Positions 24,201 through 39,200 of a stretch of 64,000 bases of DNA are shown here, piece by piece. The number at the start of each line of letters is the position of its first letter. The stretch's first letter is position 1. The notes below the pieces were generated by a model. That model was given only the letters and a program-made list of their open reading frames with translations. It searched no databases and was not told the origin of the DNA. A program made the position numbers and the translations under genes. Source of the DNA: Micrasema longulum (lineage: Eukaryota > Arthropoda > Insecta > Trichoptera > Brachycentridae); assembly GCA_022494885.1 (NCBI GenBank), contig JAGVSM010003434.1:177916-241915 (forward strand), written 5' to 3'.

Positions 24201-27200
24201 ATAATTAGGTTTATTTGATTTTTTTTTAGTTTTAAAGCTGATTTTATATATTTATGTTGATTTATATGTCAAGCATTGTATTAAAAAAATAAATTAACAT
24301 GCCAGATACAAATGATTATTCGAGTGTCAATATAAATCACTCCTTAGACGCCACTACAAAGTTATATCGTCACTATTGCTGACCACTGTCATTCTAATCA
24401 AGCTATATTTTAAGGACTATAGTTATTGTATTGCCATTTTCTAATGTAAAAAATAAAAACTAGAATGATTTTGTGATTTGTTGACTATAATTTATAGTTC
24501 TAAGATCTTTCATATGTATATATTTGTGTAATTCCTTCATAATTAGTATTGTTTACATTGAAGAACTGTCAAAAGTAAGTTATATGTATGTATAACATAA
24601 CAACGAACTAAAAAGTGCTAAATATGAACAAAATTTAACGGGCAGGATGAAGCATTAAGATTGGTGTTACTCACTCGGTATGACCTTTCTGTAGGCGTGC
24701 GATCCTTGTTTCTCCTGTCATCATCCCGCGAGCTCTTGGGACCCCTCCGGTCCTCCCAGTCCCCGCTCCCCGTGGCCACGGGGGGTCCGCTTCTTCTTTC
24801 CGCGCCACTGCGGGATCTAAACAGATGATTCCCATTGAAACATATTGTATTTTATAAGAGAAAAAATAGCTATTACAAAATAAGTTTTTGTGAATTTTAT
24901 AATAAATACATTTTCTTTATTTATGTTTTTAATGAAGGGTCAATGGTGTTCTTATAAGTTGACATGCCGTTACGGCATGATGAGTCCATCATCTGGGCAG
25001 ATGTAGTTTGTAGTAAATGATAATTCACCACAAATTACATTGCCACTGGAATGTGTGAGTATACCTTACATCAAATGGGTCATATCTTACGGTTGGCTGG
25101 TATCTCGCTTAGATTCTCTACTGGATGCAGGTTCATCCACTTTACTTGTAGATTTCCGTTCCTTACTGCTATTTTCTTTCTTAACTTCTTTTTCTGAAAC
25201 AAAATATTAGTTTACATGACATCCAATATTTCATAAATTTTTACATTCTGTTTTGTCATTTTATGTGCGCAGCATAATACCCGCTTTTTTCAGTTTGAAG
25301 TGGGCTCTAAAAAGTCGTGATAATGAGGAAAATCTAAGTTATTTACCTGAAGTTTTCTGTTCTCCATTGGCCGGAGTGGTGGATGCGGGAGCTGCAGCCG
25401 CTCCCGGAGGCGGACCCACGTGGTGGAAGTCCGCCTCCTTCATCATGTTCCCGGCCCGTCCCTTAAGTTGCCCGCTGTAGCTGGTGGCGAGGATGTAGAG
25501 GTCCTGCCGTTGGCTCTTTTCCGCCTCTCGCACCTAATATTTATTCCATTTATGTTATTTAATAACAATTCTTGATGGAGTTCTATTGTAATTATATTTA
25601 AATAGTTTAAGTTAAGAATTAAAAAATTCGGTACACTTCAACTTATTTATTTGACCAATTAGCGCTTTCCACCTCTAATGAGCATCTTTAGACTAGTAAA
25701 TACTATACAGTGTTAAGATCATTTAAATAAAACTAAATACTTTCAAGTCGAAAGAGATACAATAGTATTTTAGTGCAAGAGAAATAAAACATATACTCTT
25801 TAGTAAATGTACACACGGTATATGCTTTGGTAATAAAATGGAAACATCCAATCAAACTAATTTTATAAAATTTCTTTATAATGCATAATTTTTACAAAAG
25901 ATGGTTTACCTTCTCAATTTTCCTGTCGATAATTTGACTGAGTTTAGCCAAGACAGGGAAATGTGGCAGAATACGTATAAGGACAATGAGAGAGTTGCGT
26001 ATCTGCACGTAGTCTCGCGAGTCCAAACACACCACCATTGCTTTAGTTATCTTGTAATGCCACTTGTGACAAACGTGTCTGAAATAAACAACATGAATTA
26101 TTATAACTACGTATTCTTGCATCACTGCTCTGATATATAAGATTTATATTTACTTTAAAGGACAGTTATTTCTTTGGTGGCTTCCAAAAACAATTACAGT
26201 AAAACCCTTTTTTTACGCGATGACAGATCATTAGGTAGATATCCATATTATCAAGAGCTTCGTTTTGGAAATATTGTTAAAATATAAAAATACCTGTAGT
26301 TTTCATAACCGACGTAATCGTCAGCCTCCGTGAACTGGTTGGAGACCCGGAACTTGGTGACGAAGCCGAGGGAGTTGGCGCAGTCTCGCTGGAACACGTT
26401 GCGGTCCCCGTGCCACTTCATGGCGGTCCCGAGGATAGCGTCCAAGAAGCGCCCGTAGCGTGCTGCCTCTCCCTCCGTCAGACAGGTCACCGTGTACGTT
26501 ATGTCGCAGAACAACTGATTGAACAAATCATTTATATAAACATTTTGTTTTTTTTAAAGAAATTTTTACAGTGCGGCATTATTTTCTCAAAATGTATGTC
26601 CCAACTCAATACAATACAAAGTGTGATATAAAAATATGGTGAATAAATTTAAATTAATCTCCTTCAAAGTACTCTCCCTTGGCTGGCAATTCCCAAAATT
26701 GATTCCATGATTTTCTGGCATTTCTGGAAGGCTTTTTTCGGAAGGGCCAACTGCTCTGTCATAGCCCTCTCAATGTAGGGAATGGTGTCAAAACGTTTTT
26801 CTTTTTTCGCTAAAAACTCACAGATTAGAAGCGAGGTTTCGCAACAAATTTTGCACTCATTTGTCTCATTTACTTATAAACGCCCAGAGGGCTCTTACAA
26901 TATTTAGTTAAAGAGTACAGCAAGTATTATGGTAATTGACATAAAATGGAATCATAATTATTTCTTAAATACGTTCATAATTATTTAAAAAAAAAAAGGA
27001 AATAAAAATAAAATAAAGATGAATAGAAATAAAAAAGAGGAGAATCGAGGGGATGGCCATACAATGAAAAGGATAGCTAATTTAACTGCAGCAGGAGTGG
27101 TGTGGAGCAAGTCCAACAGCTCAGCATAATTATTAGCTGTGCAAATATTAACATAATGTACAATGTCTACTCATATGATAATGATCAGTTAAAATTCTTC

Positions 27201-30200
27201 GCACGGACCCATATCAGATGTTCAGTTTTTCGATAAGCTCTCGAATAGTCAATCGCCCGCTTGAATGCATAATTTTTGTCACTTTTTCTACGTTTTCGTC
27301 TGTTTGTGAGGTCGAAGGACGTCCTGACCATTGCTTGTCTTCAACAGACACATTACTGTTTTCAAATAGCTCATACCACATGTCTTCAGTCAGATTTTAG
27401 CATTTTACGAGCTTTTTTGGCAACTTAAAACAAAAGTGTTGTCCGAAATCCATAATGGGCAACAGACACGGTTAACACAACCTCAATCTTCCAGCTCTGG
27501 AAGCCGTCTGACAAGCCGTAACTTATTCAAACTTGACACCAGACTATCTCAACATATAAGGCTGTTGGACTTATTACTTGTGATGTCAGCAGTTGCTCCT
27601 ATAAATATTTGTTTGCCATTTTTTTTCCACCCTCGTATGTTCTGCCAGGATCTAATTATAGGGCGTAATTAATGTGACATGTAAAAGGAAATCCTTAAAT
27701 GGCTAAATTAGTCATGCGAAATCTTCACATAACAGAAAAGTTTGTTTCACTAGAGATTTATAATATGAAAGCTTTGTGGATATTTATTTTATGCCTGCCA
27801 GAAATTTGAATCTAGAAGTGCCTAGACTTTTATATTCCTTGTTAAAGAGGTTCTTCATCACTGTTGAAATACTTTATCATATTCGTGAAAAAAAATCTAA
27901 AATCATTTAAAAGTTGTATTTGATAGATTTGAATTTGTATTTATGGCTTATTTTACGATTTTTATATACAGGTAAATTCTTTCGGCTGTGCCTATGTTTT
28001 GTTAAGTGAAATTAGTACAATAAATGTAATATTAATAAAAAATATAATTACTCTATCGTAGCACAAGAGCGTTGAGAAGTTGGCGGTGTTGAGGGAGTGA
28101 ATGGTGTGCAGGAAATGTGCGCAGTAGAGAGCGTCCATACTGGTGAAGATACAGCGAGGGAACAGACAGAGTTGCATGAACTGGGTGATGGTCTCATTCC
28201 TGGCTAACTTAACCGAGCGGGAAGGGAACCAGGAATCCTTCTCTTGACGTAGCCGGTACATCACGCGGTCTACGTATTCTTGCTGCTTTCGACATTCCTC
28301 CTACAAGCAAACAAATATGCATTTTATAAAACCAGTAAAGTCATTGTTTGCCTGTCCTCAATTATTTCATATTATCCAAGTTGATAAAGGTGAATTTAAT
28401 ATGACAAGCTTTTATTTATGATGTAAAGACTAATCTGTAATTGTATTGTTCCTTATAAGATTTGCGAGCAATCTGTTAATATCTTGTTTAAATTATAATT
28501 ATTAGATTTCTTATATTACATATTATTATTATATTGAAATTATTTTTCGCACCACAACGGGTCAGGGGACCCAATTGCAGTGGTGAATTACAGGACAGAA
28601 ATTACAGCCCAGGCTTGAGAAAAATCCCATTTTAATTTTTGTGTTCCCCAGGGAATCGAACCTGGAACCTTCAGAGTGTGAGTCAAGCGTCTTAACCACT
28701 ACACCACGGAGGTCGTCATATTCTCTAATAATAGTATTCTCAATACCATAAAGCAATAGTTCAATCGTATAGCCTCGGATGTCGATATATTTCATGACAG
28801 TGGGATTTCTCTTAGGAAGGTAATTTCCAAATTGTAATAAGTATGTTAATTTTCCATGACTTTTTGCTTTTATCTATTTAATCAATCTGTTATGTATATT
28901 ATGAATTGGATACTCTATAGAGTTCTCAATGTAAATAAAAAAATAATAAATGAAATAATTGGCATCTTCAGACTGGTCTTTTGCATTTAAATTTAAGTTA
29001 TAAAATCATTGAAATGGAATTTCATCAAGAATTGTCAAACTTAAATTAAATAATTAATTTTAATATTATTTATTGGAAAATTTGAAGCTTTGGTGTGAGA
29101 TGGAAAACTGTCCATTTAGAATACGCTGGTATAATTACAAAAAGTACAAGTATTTATTTTCTCAATACAGTTTATTAAATTAGGATAAAAACACTGCAAG
29201 ATTGTAAATTATGTGGAACACGTTTAATAATTAACATAGGGTTTCTGATTTGCGTTTTATTTATTAATGGAGCTATCGAGGGGATCTAAAAGCCCATCAT
29301 CCACCTGAAGCTGGCGCTCCCTTTCCCCCTTATAATTGGTCCGGTGTTAAATGACGTCCTGTGTTTTTCCGAAAGTTTTGCCACGTGTCAATAGCACTTC
29401 TTGCAGGAAGTTTTGAACTAAGTTGCTGCGACCATCATCCAGAATCTAGGCAGATGCTGATGACGGCAATAGCAAGTGCCGCATGGCTAAATCACCCAGA
29501 AAACCGCTATCAGCACCTGGAAATTTGTGAAAATCTATATTTGTTTACCTTGAGTTTGTTCTCCAGTGTGTGATATCTTTCCTGCTCCTTGCGACCCTTG
29601 GCAGCATTTATTCCACCCTCTGCTCCAGCTGCAGCAGCCAACCCTCGCAGACGTTCCATCTCCCTCTCGTAACTTTCGTACGGCACGTACAGATCGTACA
29701 TGGTCAGTGACCAAAAGGTCACATAGAACTCGGGGGATATATCCTCCCATACCTAAATACAAAATGATGCCCATAAGTAAAATTGATCGAGTGTATAAGC
29801 AGCTTTATTACTAAAAAAAATTCTGTTAAAAAATCTTTGTGGTACTTATAAAAATACACAACAATAAATCAACACATATACAGTTTTGAAAGCACTCGAG
29901 CATTTATGCTATTTATATTAGTAAAAAAACCTCTACAACTTATTTGTGTCTTGAATGGATGCAGAAATTATAATTTTGATGGAATTTTCTCATATTTGAT
30001 AAATAATTAGAAATTATTTGGAATAAATAGACTTAAAATTTATTTACTAAAAAAATCACCACATAAAAAAGTTACCAGGTCTTCAGTAATGTACATTTCA
30101 TGTGTAAACAATAATTTTTATGCGTATTTTTTATTTGTTGTTCAATCTGGACTCGGTGGCATGTGTAAAATTATGAAGAATTGCCTCAAAGAAGTGTTAT

Positions 30201-33200
30201 AAGTAAGAAGATTTTAGCCTTAAGAAATTTGTGAAATGATCAGAAATCATTCTTGATAGATCTACTGGGTAACAGTACCTTTAATGGTAGAGTGGTAGAC
30301 ACAGCGGTGACAATGGGTGCCATGGCAACAGAGGCCGCCTCAGCGTAGCGCTGCTGTTTGCTGATGGGAGGAGAGGAACGCTCGTGGCGGAGTTTCTCGT
30401 AACGGGATGTGATGCTCCAAGACAGAGCCGGTCGAGCCAGGAAGAAGGCCACATCAGCTCCTATGTGGTATTCTTGTAACATGGCCTGCATCAAATTACC
30501 ACAATCAATAATTATATATAGGCAGTTGCCTAGCATTATGTCAATGAATTAAACAATTATTGACAATGTCGTACATCTTACGTGTGTGCATATTTATGGG
30601 TAGTATGGAATCAAAGAAGCCTCATGTTTACGTAGTAATTTAGAAATTCAGTAAAGAATTTACATTCATATATAGAAACAAAACAAAACATCATGCCATT
30701 TCTTCATAAGGGTAGGCAGAGAGGATAGAATGCCACATCACTCTGTCTTTGCATACAGATCTCGCTTCCTCTACATTCGTACATCTTCTCATGCACGCAT
30801 GCCGATTATTCCAACTCTTGATATGTCCATCTTCAAGTATTTGATAGACTTGATTGTGCCATGTCTTTCTCGGTCTTCCTTGTTTTCTGCATCCATCAAC
30901 ATCGGCATCATATTCATATATAGATAATGTAAATAATAGTTTATCTAAAGCGTGTAATGTAAACTAACGTAAGAAATAAATAAACAACGATGACATTATA
31001 TTTTAGTTGTTATTGAGTGATAAGTAACAAATAACACCTTTTAATTTATTGGTGGTTAGGAAGAAATTGCCATTGCCCATCAAATATAATTGCATAAAAT
31101 GTCAAATGTTTAAAGAATTTTTTTTTTTTTTCACATTTACACATAAATTATGAATTATAGTAAAACCCATGTTTTACGTTTTTAAAGGGAGCAACAAAAA
31201 AAGTGTAAAACTGAGGAAAACTCTAAAGTGAAGAAATTAAAAATGTATGGAAAAAATTAAATTACATAAAAATATAGTTATTGTACTACACTACTACTAC
31301 AGAAAAAATGTAAGAGCTGTCATAATTGGGGATTATTCATATTTACCAATGATTCAGTTAAAAATATTTTGTATTTTTTCAAACAATTTTACGTAGGTAG
31401 TCAACCTTAAAAACATGAAAATAAAAATTTGAATTTGTATAAAATGCATGCAACGATTTTTCCCTAAATATTGAGAAATTTTATTTATATGGTATCACCT
31501 TTTTTAGTATGGCACCATAAAATTTAAACTGTCAAAAAATGAAATACTACATGGGAACAATACATGTGTAAAATAATATGTGTATAATGAAAGTCTCTAA
31601 TTTGACATTTCTTTTGGCTGATAGAAGGAAAACCTAAAATTAAATATCACTACCTCGATTGGGGGCAACCGCGAAGAGTACTCCATGTGTGTGTGTGTAG
31701 CTGCCAAGAAGGCCCCAAACTGCACGAGGGCATCCTGGCACTGGTCGATGAGGCGGCCCACGAGCTTAAGATGGGGGCGCGGGGCCCCCTCGGCGCCCCC
31801 GCTGAGATAGGCGCAGCAATGACGTTGCTGTGCGGCCAGCAGACAGAGCGCCGCATCAAGCCCTGAGCCCCCCGATATCAGGGCCTCTTTGAGACGCTGC
31901 GAGGACTTTTTAGTGTTGCGGACTTGACAGAAATATCCGGCCTGAATTAAAGAATAGATAAGATACATCAATTTATTTTTTGTGTGTGGTAGTTCTTGAC
32001 TTCGTGAGGAATGAAGAAATGAGAGAACGGACGCAGTAAACTCTTCTGACAAACTGACAACCGTCATCAAGCGGAGGCGATATGTGTGGCTGGTCCATAT
32101 TGTCTACTTCACAAGGCATCAGGTTCTCGATACAAACATGATTTGAGGGGATACACAAGAGCTTGCAGCTGACAGTGCTTAGAGGCTCTTTGAGAACACC
32201 ATATGCTCAAACTGGGGAGAGGAAATGGGATGATAATGATTGTCAGATATCTGAGCACAGGCAACATCTTTATACCAAGCATTTTGGCATTTTCAAATTA
32301 AAAGATGTCTCTTTCAACATGTCAGAAGAACTTATAATACACTGTCACAATATTTTTTTACACAATTGTTTCTTGAGTTAAGATAAGATAAACAAATATG
32401 TGTTACATAAACAAACAGATAAACAAATATTCTGAACATTAATGGGGGTTCCCAAATTAACATGCGAATAGCCCAGATAGGTTTAAACAGAAACATTCAA
32501 ATGCAATAGTCCCAGGGAAGACTATTGCATGTCTAAATTTGTAATTTTCACCTACGAATTTACGTAATATTTATTTTTCAAAATAATATATTAACCGATG
32601 TATTTTAAGATACTTGTAATATAGAGTAGAGCTTCGGGAAGATTAAAAATATTAAATAAAGTTTATTTTTATTAGTTGGTATATTAAATTTAATTGGGTG
32701 ATTTTACACAAAATACATACCTCTCCACGCAAGAGTTCACCGCCCGACATGGCATCTAACTGTTCAGGAGTCATCTCTTCAGCAGCCTCTATTCCAGCCA
32801 TCTTCTGAACTATCTCCTTTAAGATAAGAAGATCCAAACTGAAAACCAGATAAAATAAAGAAATCAGTATACTTTCTAGTAGTTTTGAAAAATTATTCAC
32901 ATAAATAAAGAACCCCCTAAAATTCTCAATAAAAATAAAAAGGCCGGTAAAACTCACGCAAAATGAGGAAATCATACGATTTTGCGATTTAAAACAAATG
33001 TTTTTTTTAACCGCGCAGTAATAAAAAAATAAAACAAACATAAGTCAGATAAAAACAATAATTTTTAAAGGTATTTCTGTTAAAAAATATATTTAAAAGT
33101 TTTATATAACTAAAATATTATTACTTTTAGACTGCCAGATTACGCCATTTCAAATTTAGAATAAACTTAGGTATCTGAGATCTCAATAAAGACTAAGTAT

Positions 33201-36200
33201 CGAACTAAAATTTGTTGTAATAATTTGAAGATAATAAATTGAACACAAAAGTGGCCGAAGCAAAATTTTAATTTTTTTGTCTTTGAAAAGAAATACAGTA
33301 AAAACTCGTTTTTACGTTCCTCAATTTTACGTTTTCCCACTTTTTACACCGAAATGTTCAGGACTCATTATTCTTCATACATTCTCATACAAATATTTCC
33401 CCCAATTAACTTTTTTTTACATTTTTCATAACCCCGGTTTCACACTTAAAAAATTTCGGAATTCATTTGATGCGTCAAAAAATCCAAAATTATGTCGTAA
33501 TAATGATGCCGCGGCCCGCGCACCACCGCGTGTGCCACGCGAATGAAGAATAAAAACTGGTAAACAACTAATAAAGGATAAATTATTGTCTTAACCTAAA
33601 TTCAAAGCAGTTGCAGGGTAATTGACCTTTTTGTTCAAATGTCTTCCTTTAGGGTTAGTCTTAGTTTTTATTTGAACAAAAACGTCATATTGACTTGTAC
33701 AAATCATGATACACAGTAACATTTAGAAACAATAAAGTTTCAATATCATTAAATTGCGATGTTTAAAACATAACAATAGAAATATTTAAAGTTATAAAAA
33801 AGATGGTTTAAAAAGTCGCGAACTATATGACAGTTGTTTTTAGTGATGCCATAGAAAAAAAAGTGATACTGTGTAAATAAAATTTCCCAACATTTAGGGA
33901 AAAAAATATTTTATACAAATTCAAAATTCTATTTTCATTTTTTTTATTTACACATAAAATATTTTAACACACTATTTTTAAATCAAATAAAACAGAATAC
34001 ATAATATTGTTTGAAAAATGTGAAAATATTTTTAGTGAAATCATTGAAAATAGGTTAAAAAAATATTGTCAATTTCCACATACCACCGTTTTAAGAATTT
34101 TTCTTGAAGTATATGTACACTATAGTGTAGCAATTTTTTTTTTTATGTAATTCCTATTTTTATCATACATTTTTCATTTCCTCAGTTTTACACTTTTTCT
34201 TCTTGCTCCCTTGAAAAACGTAAAAAGGGGGTTGTACTGTACAAGCATTTTAAAATTACGTCTTCGGTAATAATTACAAAAAAAATATTTATTGAAATAT
34301 TAGACAGGCAGCCATTGCTGGTGCGCCTATATATGTGTACTGCTTTTTGTCCGCGTTCTTCTCAACGGTTTTTGAACCAATTGACCGAAAAAAAATTGCT
34401 CCTTGTTATGATATATTCAATTTGTTCATGAGTGCACAACGAAGACAAATTAAAAAAGAAAAACTGAACTGTACTAAAAACGATATCAGTTTGAAATAAA
34501 ATACTAGTGTATATACGAAGCAGTAATTTGCTGTTACCTCTTTTGCGCCTTGAGTTGATTGACCACAAACTGCAGCAGGGCGGTGAGATCGATGGCGTAC
34601 TTCTTGCAGGCCGCCCCGCAAAAGGCAGCCAGTCCCTGTAGCCAGGGGGCCGCGCTAGAGCCGTCGGGCTGCACACGCGCGCGACGACCCCCGCCCAGCG
34701 CCTCCACCAGGCAGTAGCCCAGCATGTCGTAGGACAGGGAGGTCAGGTACTTCAGGGACTCCACTACGGGGCCTGCAGACATGGATGTCGGATAAACTTG
34801 CAGTCCATTCAAATGTTTATTAGCCTATATTAAGAGGATTAAGCCAGGCTCTTTCAAGACACGAGCTTGGAGGGCGGAAACTAATTTACAGGGTACCCAT
34901 CACAATAGATGTACACAGGTCGCAATGACGTCAGGAGCATATATAGCACTGACCTCCATTTTTCAGAATATTAAGGGGATATGTGATTGCAGAGCAGTTT
35001 GATGAATAGGTATTTGATTAAGAGTTTTTCTGTCACCCTCCGCGAATACTATGCAAAAAGAGATAATCGCACATCAGACTGATTATGCCTAGCTAAAATC
35101 AAGGTCTCACATTCCTGATTTCCCTACTCCAAAATCGAACTGAATTTTTCAAGAGTATGAGAAATAAGTTTTCTGTGTCGGCATATTTCATTTTTTTTCA
35201 AAAATTGTTGTCATCTTTGCATATTGTCCATCTGAAAACAGCATATAATGGTCCTAGCTCCTATAAAAGATAATTTTTAAGTAAAAAAAAAAAAACAAAT
35301 GACAGGGACACGCGGATATATAGCGTGTAAAAATAAGTATAAAAACGGGATAGATTTGTTTTTAGAAACGTTAAAGTACGCCAACAACTAACTTCAGTTA
35401 AAATAGAAATTTAACTTTAAGCCGCTAACTTAAAATTAAAATGATAATAAAATAAAAATAAAATTATGTTTTATAATTATTTGCAGCCCGATTGACATTT
35501 TTAATTTCGATTGGCCCTTTTACAATATGGCGTGGTTATGTACATTGGCTAGCCAATATGTATTCAGACTAAAATGACAATCCGGCTGCTACATTAACAT
35601 AGCAGTTTTAAATAAGTTTAAGGGAAATCCAAATAATATGTAGAACTTACCAATGAGATTATCATATATTTGTATCTGTAGCAGAACATAGTCAAAGAAG
35701 AAAGCCGGAGCAGCGTGACTTAGTTTCCCAATAAGTCGACCCTGGGGCTTAACATTCTCTTTACTGACCCTCTTCATGATGGCCTTGATCTGCCGCTGAG
35801 CATCAGCTCGGCGACGTAATAACAGAGAGTGACGTAAGGGCGCCTCATTCTTCCAGCGCGCGTACAAACAGTATCTGTAATCATTATTTTATTTATTTAC
35901 TTTAAATATTATTTTACAATTCAATCATTCAAAAGAAATTCTCAAATGTGCATGTAGTTTAAATAATTCAATATTATTTTTGTTTTGTTTAAAAACCACA
36001 TTATATTTTTTATTTTATTTTCTATTAAAAAAAATTCTAATATCCTTGTAATATTTAAGGGAAAACTTGAGTGAGTAATTTAAAAATTATACTACCCAAA
36101 TTTTTTTAAATGTATTTTTTAAATATATACAAATTGTTAAAATATTGATGACCTTGAAAGTGAGTATCTTAGGCATGTTTTTTTTAGTTTTATATTATCA

Positions 36201-39200
36201 TGAATGAAGAGGTTATTCTGAACTGATAAGGGGTACTCGCAAAAGTTTGCTTTCGACTTAATGAAGATCAGCCAAAATCAAGTGAGGGTTATCGCTAGAC
36301 CCCTTACAGGGCACAGCAGATAGAATAAACATGAACCTTTCTGAAATTTCTAGATGTAGGTTCTGCAGTACAGATGATGAAACACCTATACACATTATAT
36401 GTGAATGTGACGCTTTGCATGAAGGGCAAGAACCAATTTAGGGACCCATTACAATAGATCTACCCAGGTGCTCACATAGCACTGACCCCCATTAAAAAAA
36501 AACCAACCTGAACTGATAAGAATAAAGCTTCAGGAGACTATAGACTTCTTCGGCCATGCAGCAGTTGCAGTCCATGTAGGATAATGCGGGTAGAACAGCA
36601 CTATCCAGAATAGAAAGCACTTCCAGTCTTAACGGATCCTCCGGAGCTGATCGGGCAGAACGGCAGAGACGGACAATCTAAAAATTACAAATCGACACAT
36701 ATGATGATACAGTTTTAACTAATGCATTAGGTTCGTATGTAAGATAATATTAAAAATAATATAATAATTATATATAGAAATGTGCCTACTGACCTCCTTC
36801 GGTCCCTTGAAAAGTTTAAAAATGAGGTTATGTACACACCTTATACATAAGTACGGGATCAGTGTGAAGAGCAGGCCCCAAGTTAGCCAAAGCCGGGACC
36901 ACAACATCGCGCAGATCCTCCAATTTCTGCGCCTGCGGTACGGCCAACTTGTTACTTAGCGGTTGAACTGGTTTAGATTTTATCTTTGGTGCAATCGGGC
37001 AATACCTAAACAGATTTAAAAGAAAATGTATATTTTTGTAAAATCATACATGGAAAGTAAGTTCCGATTTTATTTATTGCCATTGCAGTTTCGCACATGA
37101 CTGACCCTGACCTATTGAGGAGTTGACACTTGAGTTAGCTGACTGTTGTGTACGCTTCGTGATGCTAGTTGGAAATGTATTTTTTATGAATGCTTGTTTC
37201 CTTTAACCTTAACCTATTAAAGGGAACTTTCTGGATTATACCTCATATTTTACCTTTTTATTTTTTGGCGGGCTGATCGTCTGATCATCTACCTCGAAGT
37301 TTTCATCTAAGATTCTGTCTATTAAAAAAAATTATAACTTTAATAATTTTTAGGTAACATTTAGAGATATTTTGTAAACTTGATTATTAAACTCATTACT
37401 ACTACTACCATCACGCCATTTCCCCGTAGGGGTAGGCAGAGATAATGGACCGCCACACACGTCTATCCTGGCATACAATCCTAGCCTCTTCCACATTCAT
37501 ACATCTTGACATACATGCCCTTCAGTTCTGTCTGCTTTTGACATGACCAGACTTAAGATTTTGGTTTATCTGATCATGCCACGTCTTCATCAAGATAAAA
37601 AATAAAATATGGATTGTTGTTTAGTTTCTTGGGATTTTTTGCTATAATAGTTTCATTTTATTCCGGAAATTTTAAACAAATTTTAATGATGCCCTAGTAA
37701 GGCGAAACAGTTATCCGATTAATACAAAAAAAAAAAAGTTAAGTAATCTAAAATCAATGTGTGATTTGATATTGACAATCTGAAAGTGTCTAACATACGT
37801 ATGAATGTCACGCTCCATACTAAATTTCCTTCCGTTGAATGTGAGCATAAAATACATTAATATGCCAAACTTTAGCTTCTGGCCATCCTACGGTTTGTTT
37901 GAAATCTCAAAATGAAATTTTTAAAATCCTATGAGAAATAAATGCAGGAACTTACGTAAAAACAAGCGAAAAGGCTCTTTCTGTTCTTGAGCGTCTGTTT
38001 CAGACATTATTTCATAATCCCAGATAAAATAAGTTTAATAATACTCTAAATGCATTAAAACCACTTCGAAGCAATGAATTTTTCACTGTAATTCAATTAA
38101 CTTTGGGAATATTTCAAAATGCTAGTCGCCTGTCTCCATAGAAATTAATATTGCAAGTTTAGACTCACGGCGAGCCGTGGCGTTTTAAAATAATGGCAAC
38201 AATATATTTGTCAGTTCGGAGAAAGACTTTGAGCTGGACGCACATCGGTTTGAATAGTAAAATTTTAGAAAAATATATGGCGGTGTGTGGGACTGTTAAG
38301 TACATAAAATATTTAGCGTCGGGGACCTGCTAGTTTGTGTCTTGGGCTTTGTATCTATTTGAACAAAAGTTAGTTGTAGGCGTGTTTTAATTTTTCCAAA
38401 ACAAATTAAGCTCATTTTTTAAATTGTTAAGACCAGATCTTTTTGGCAGCTTATTTGAACTATTTACAACCCTATTGCTCAGGAAATGCTTCCGTTTAGC
38501 AAAATCTGTTTTTTTCCAGCCTGAGATTGTGGCCTCGAAGTCAAACATCTCGTTTTAGTTAGAACATTAAATCCAAATTTGGACAGCTACAGCAACTGCT
38601 GAGTATTGCATGTCTCTATCAGGCCACCCCTTTCCCGCCGTTCCTGCAGCGTTGTGAGAGAGATTTCAGTCTCTGCAAGTACGGTTTCATCTGCCGTTTC
38701 AGGCTTGGCGACAGCTTTCTGGTTCGTCTTTGGACTCTTTCCAAGTTGATATCCTTAACAAAATAGGGATAATAATAAAATTAATTTACTGTGTGTAAAG
38801 TGGGTGTATGGTGGCGTGTAGGAGACGGCACAGGGCCTTGGTAGCGGGGGGATACGCGGACGCACGGTAATCCGGCAGGCGGCTCGACAGGGCGCTGAAG
38901 CCGCTCCAGCAGCCGACACGGAGCAAGGCAGCTCCCAGTTGCAGCTTCTGGTTGGTGGGATCCTGCGCCACCACATTCCGCTCCTGCTCAGATAACATTT
39001 ACACAATTAGCAACACAGATAATAATGTGGCATGTTAAAAGCAAAATTGCCACTATCCATGATCTCTGTTTTTGGGAAGACCAACAAAACAAGTAGCGAA
39101 AAGACTATTTATTTCAACAATGTTTGAGTATGTCCAAATGCTTGCAGACTGGCTGGATTTCCTCCCTAGGGAGTTATTGATATTTAAATTAATTTCAACA

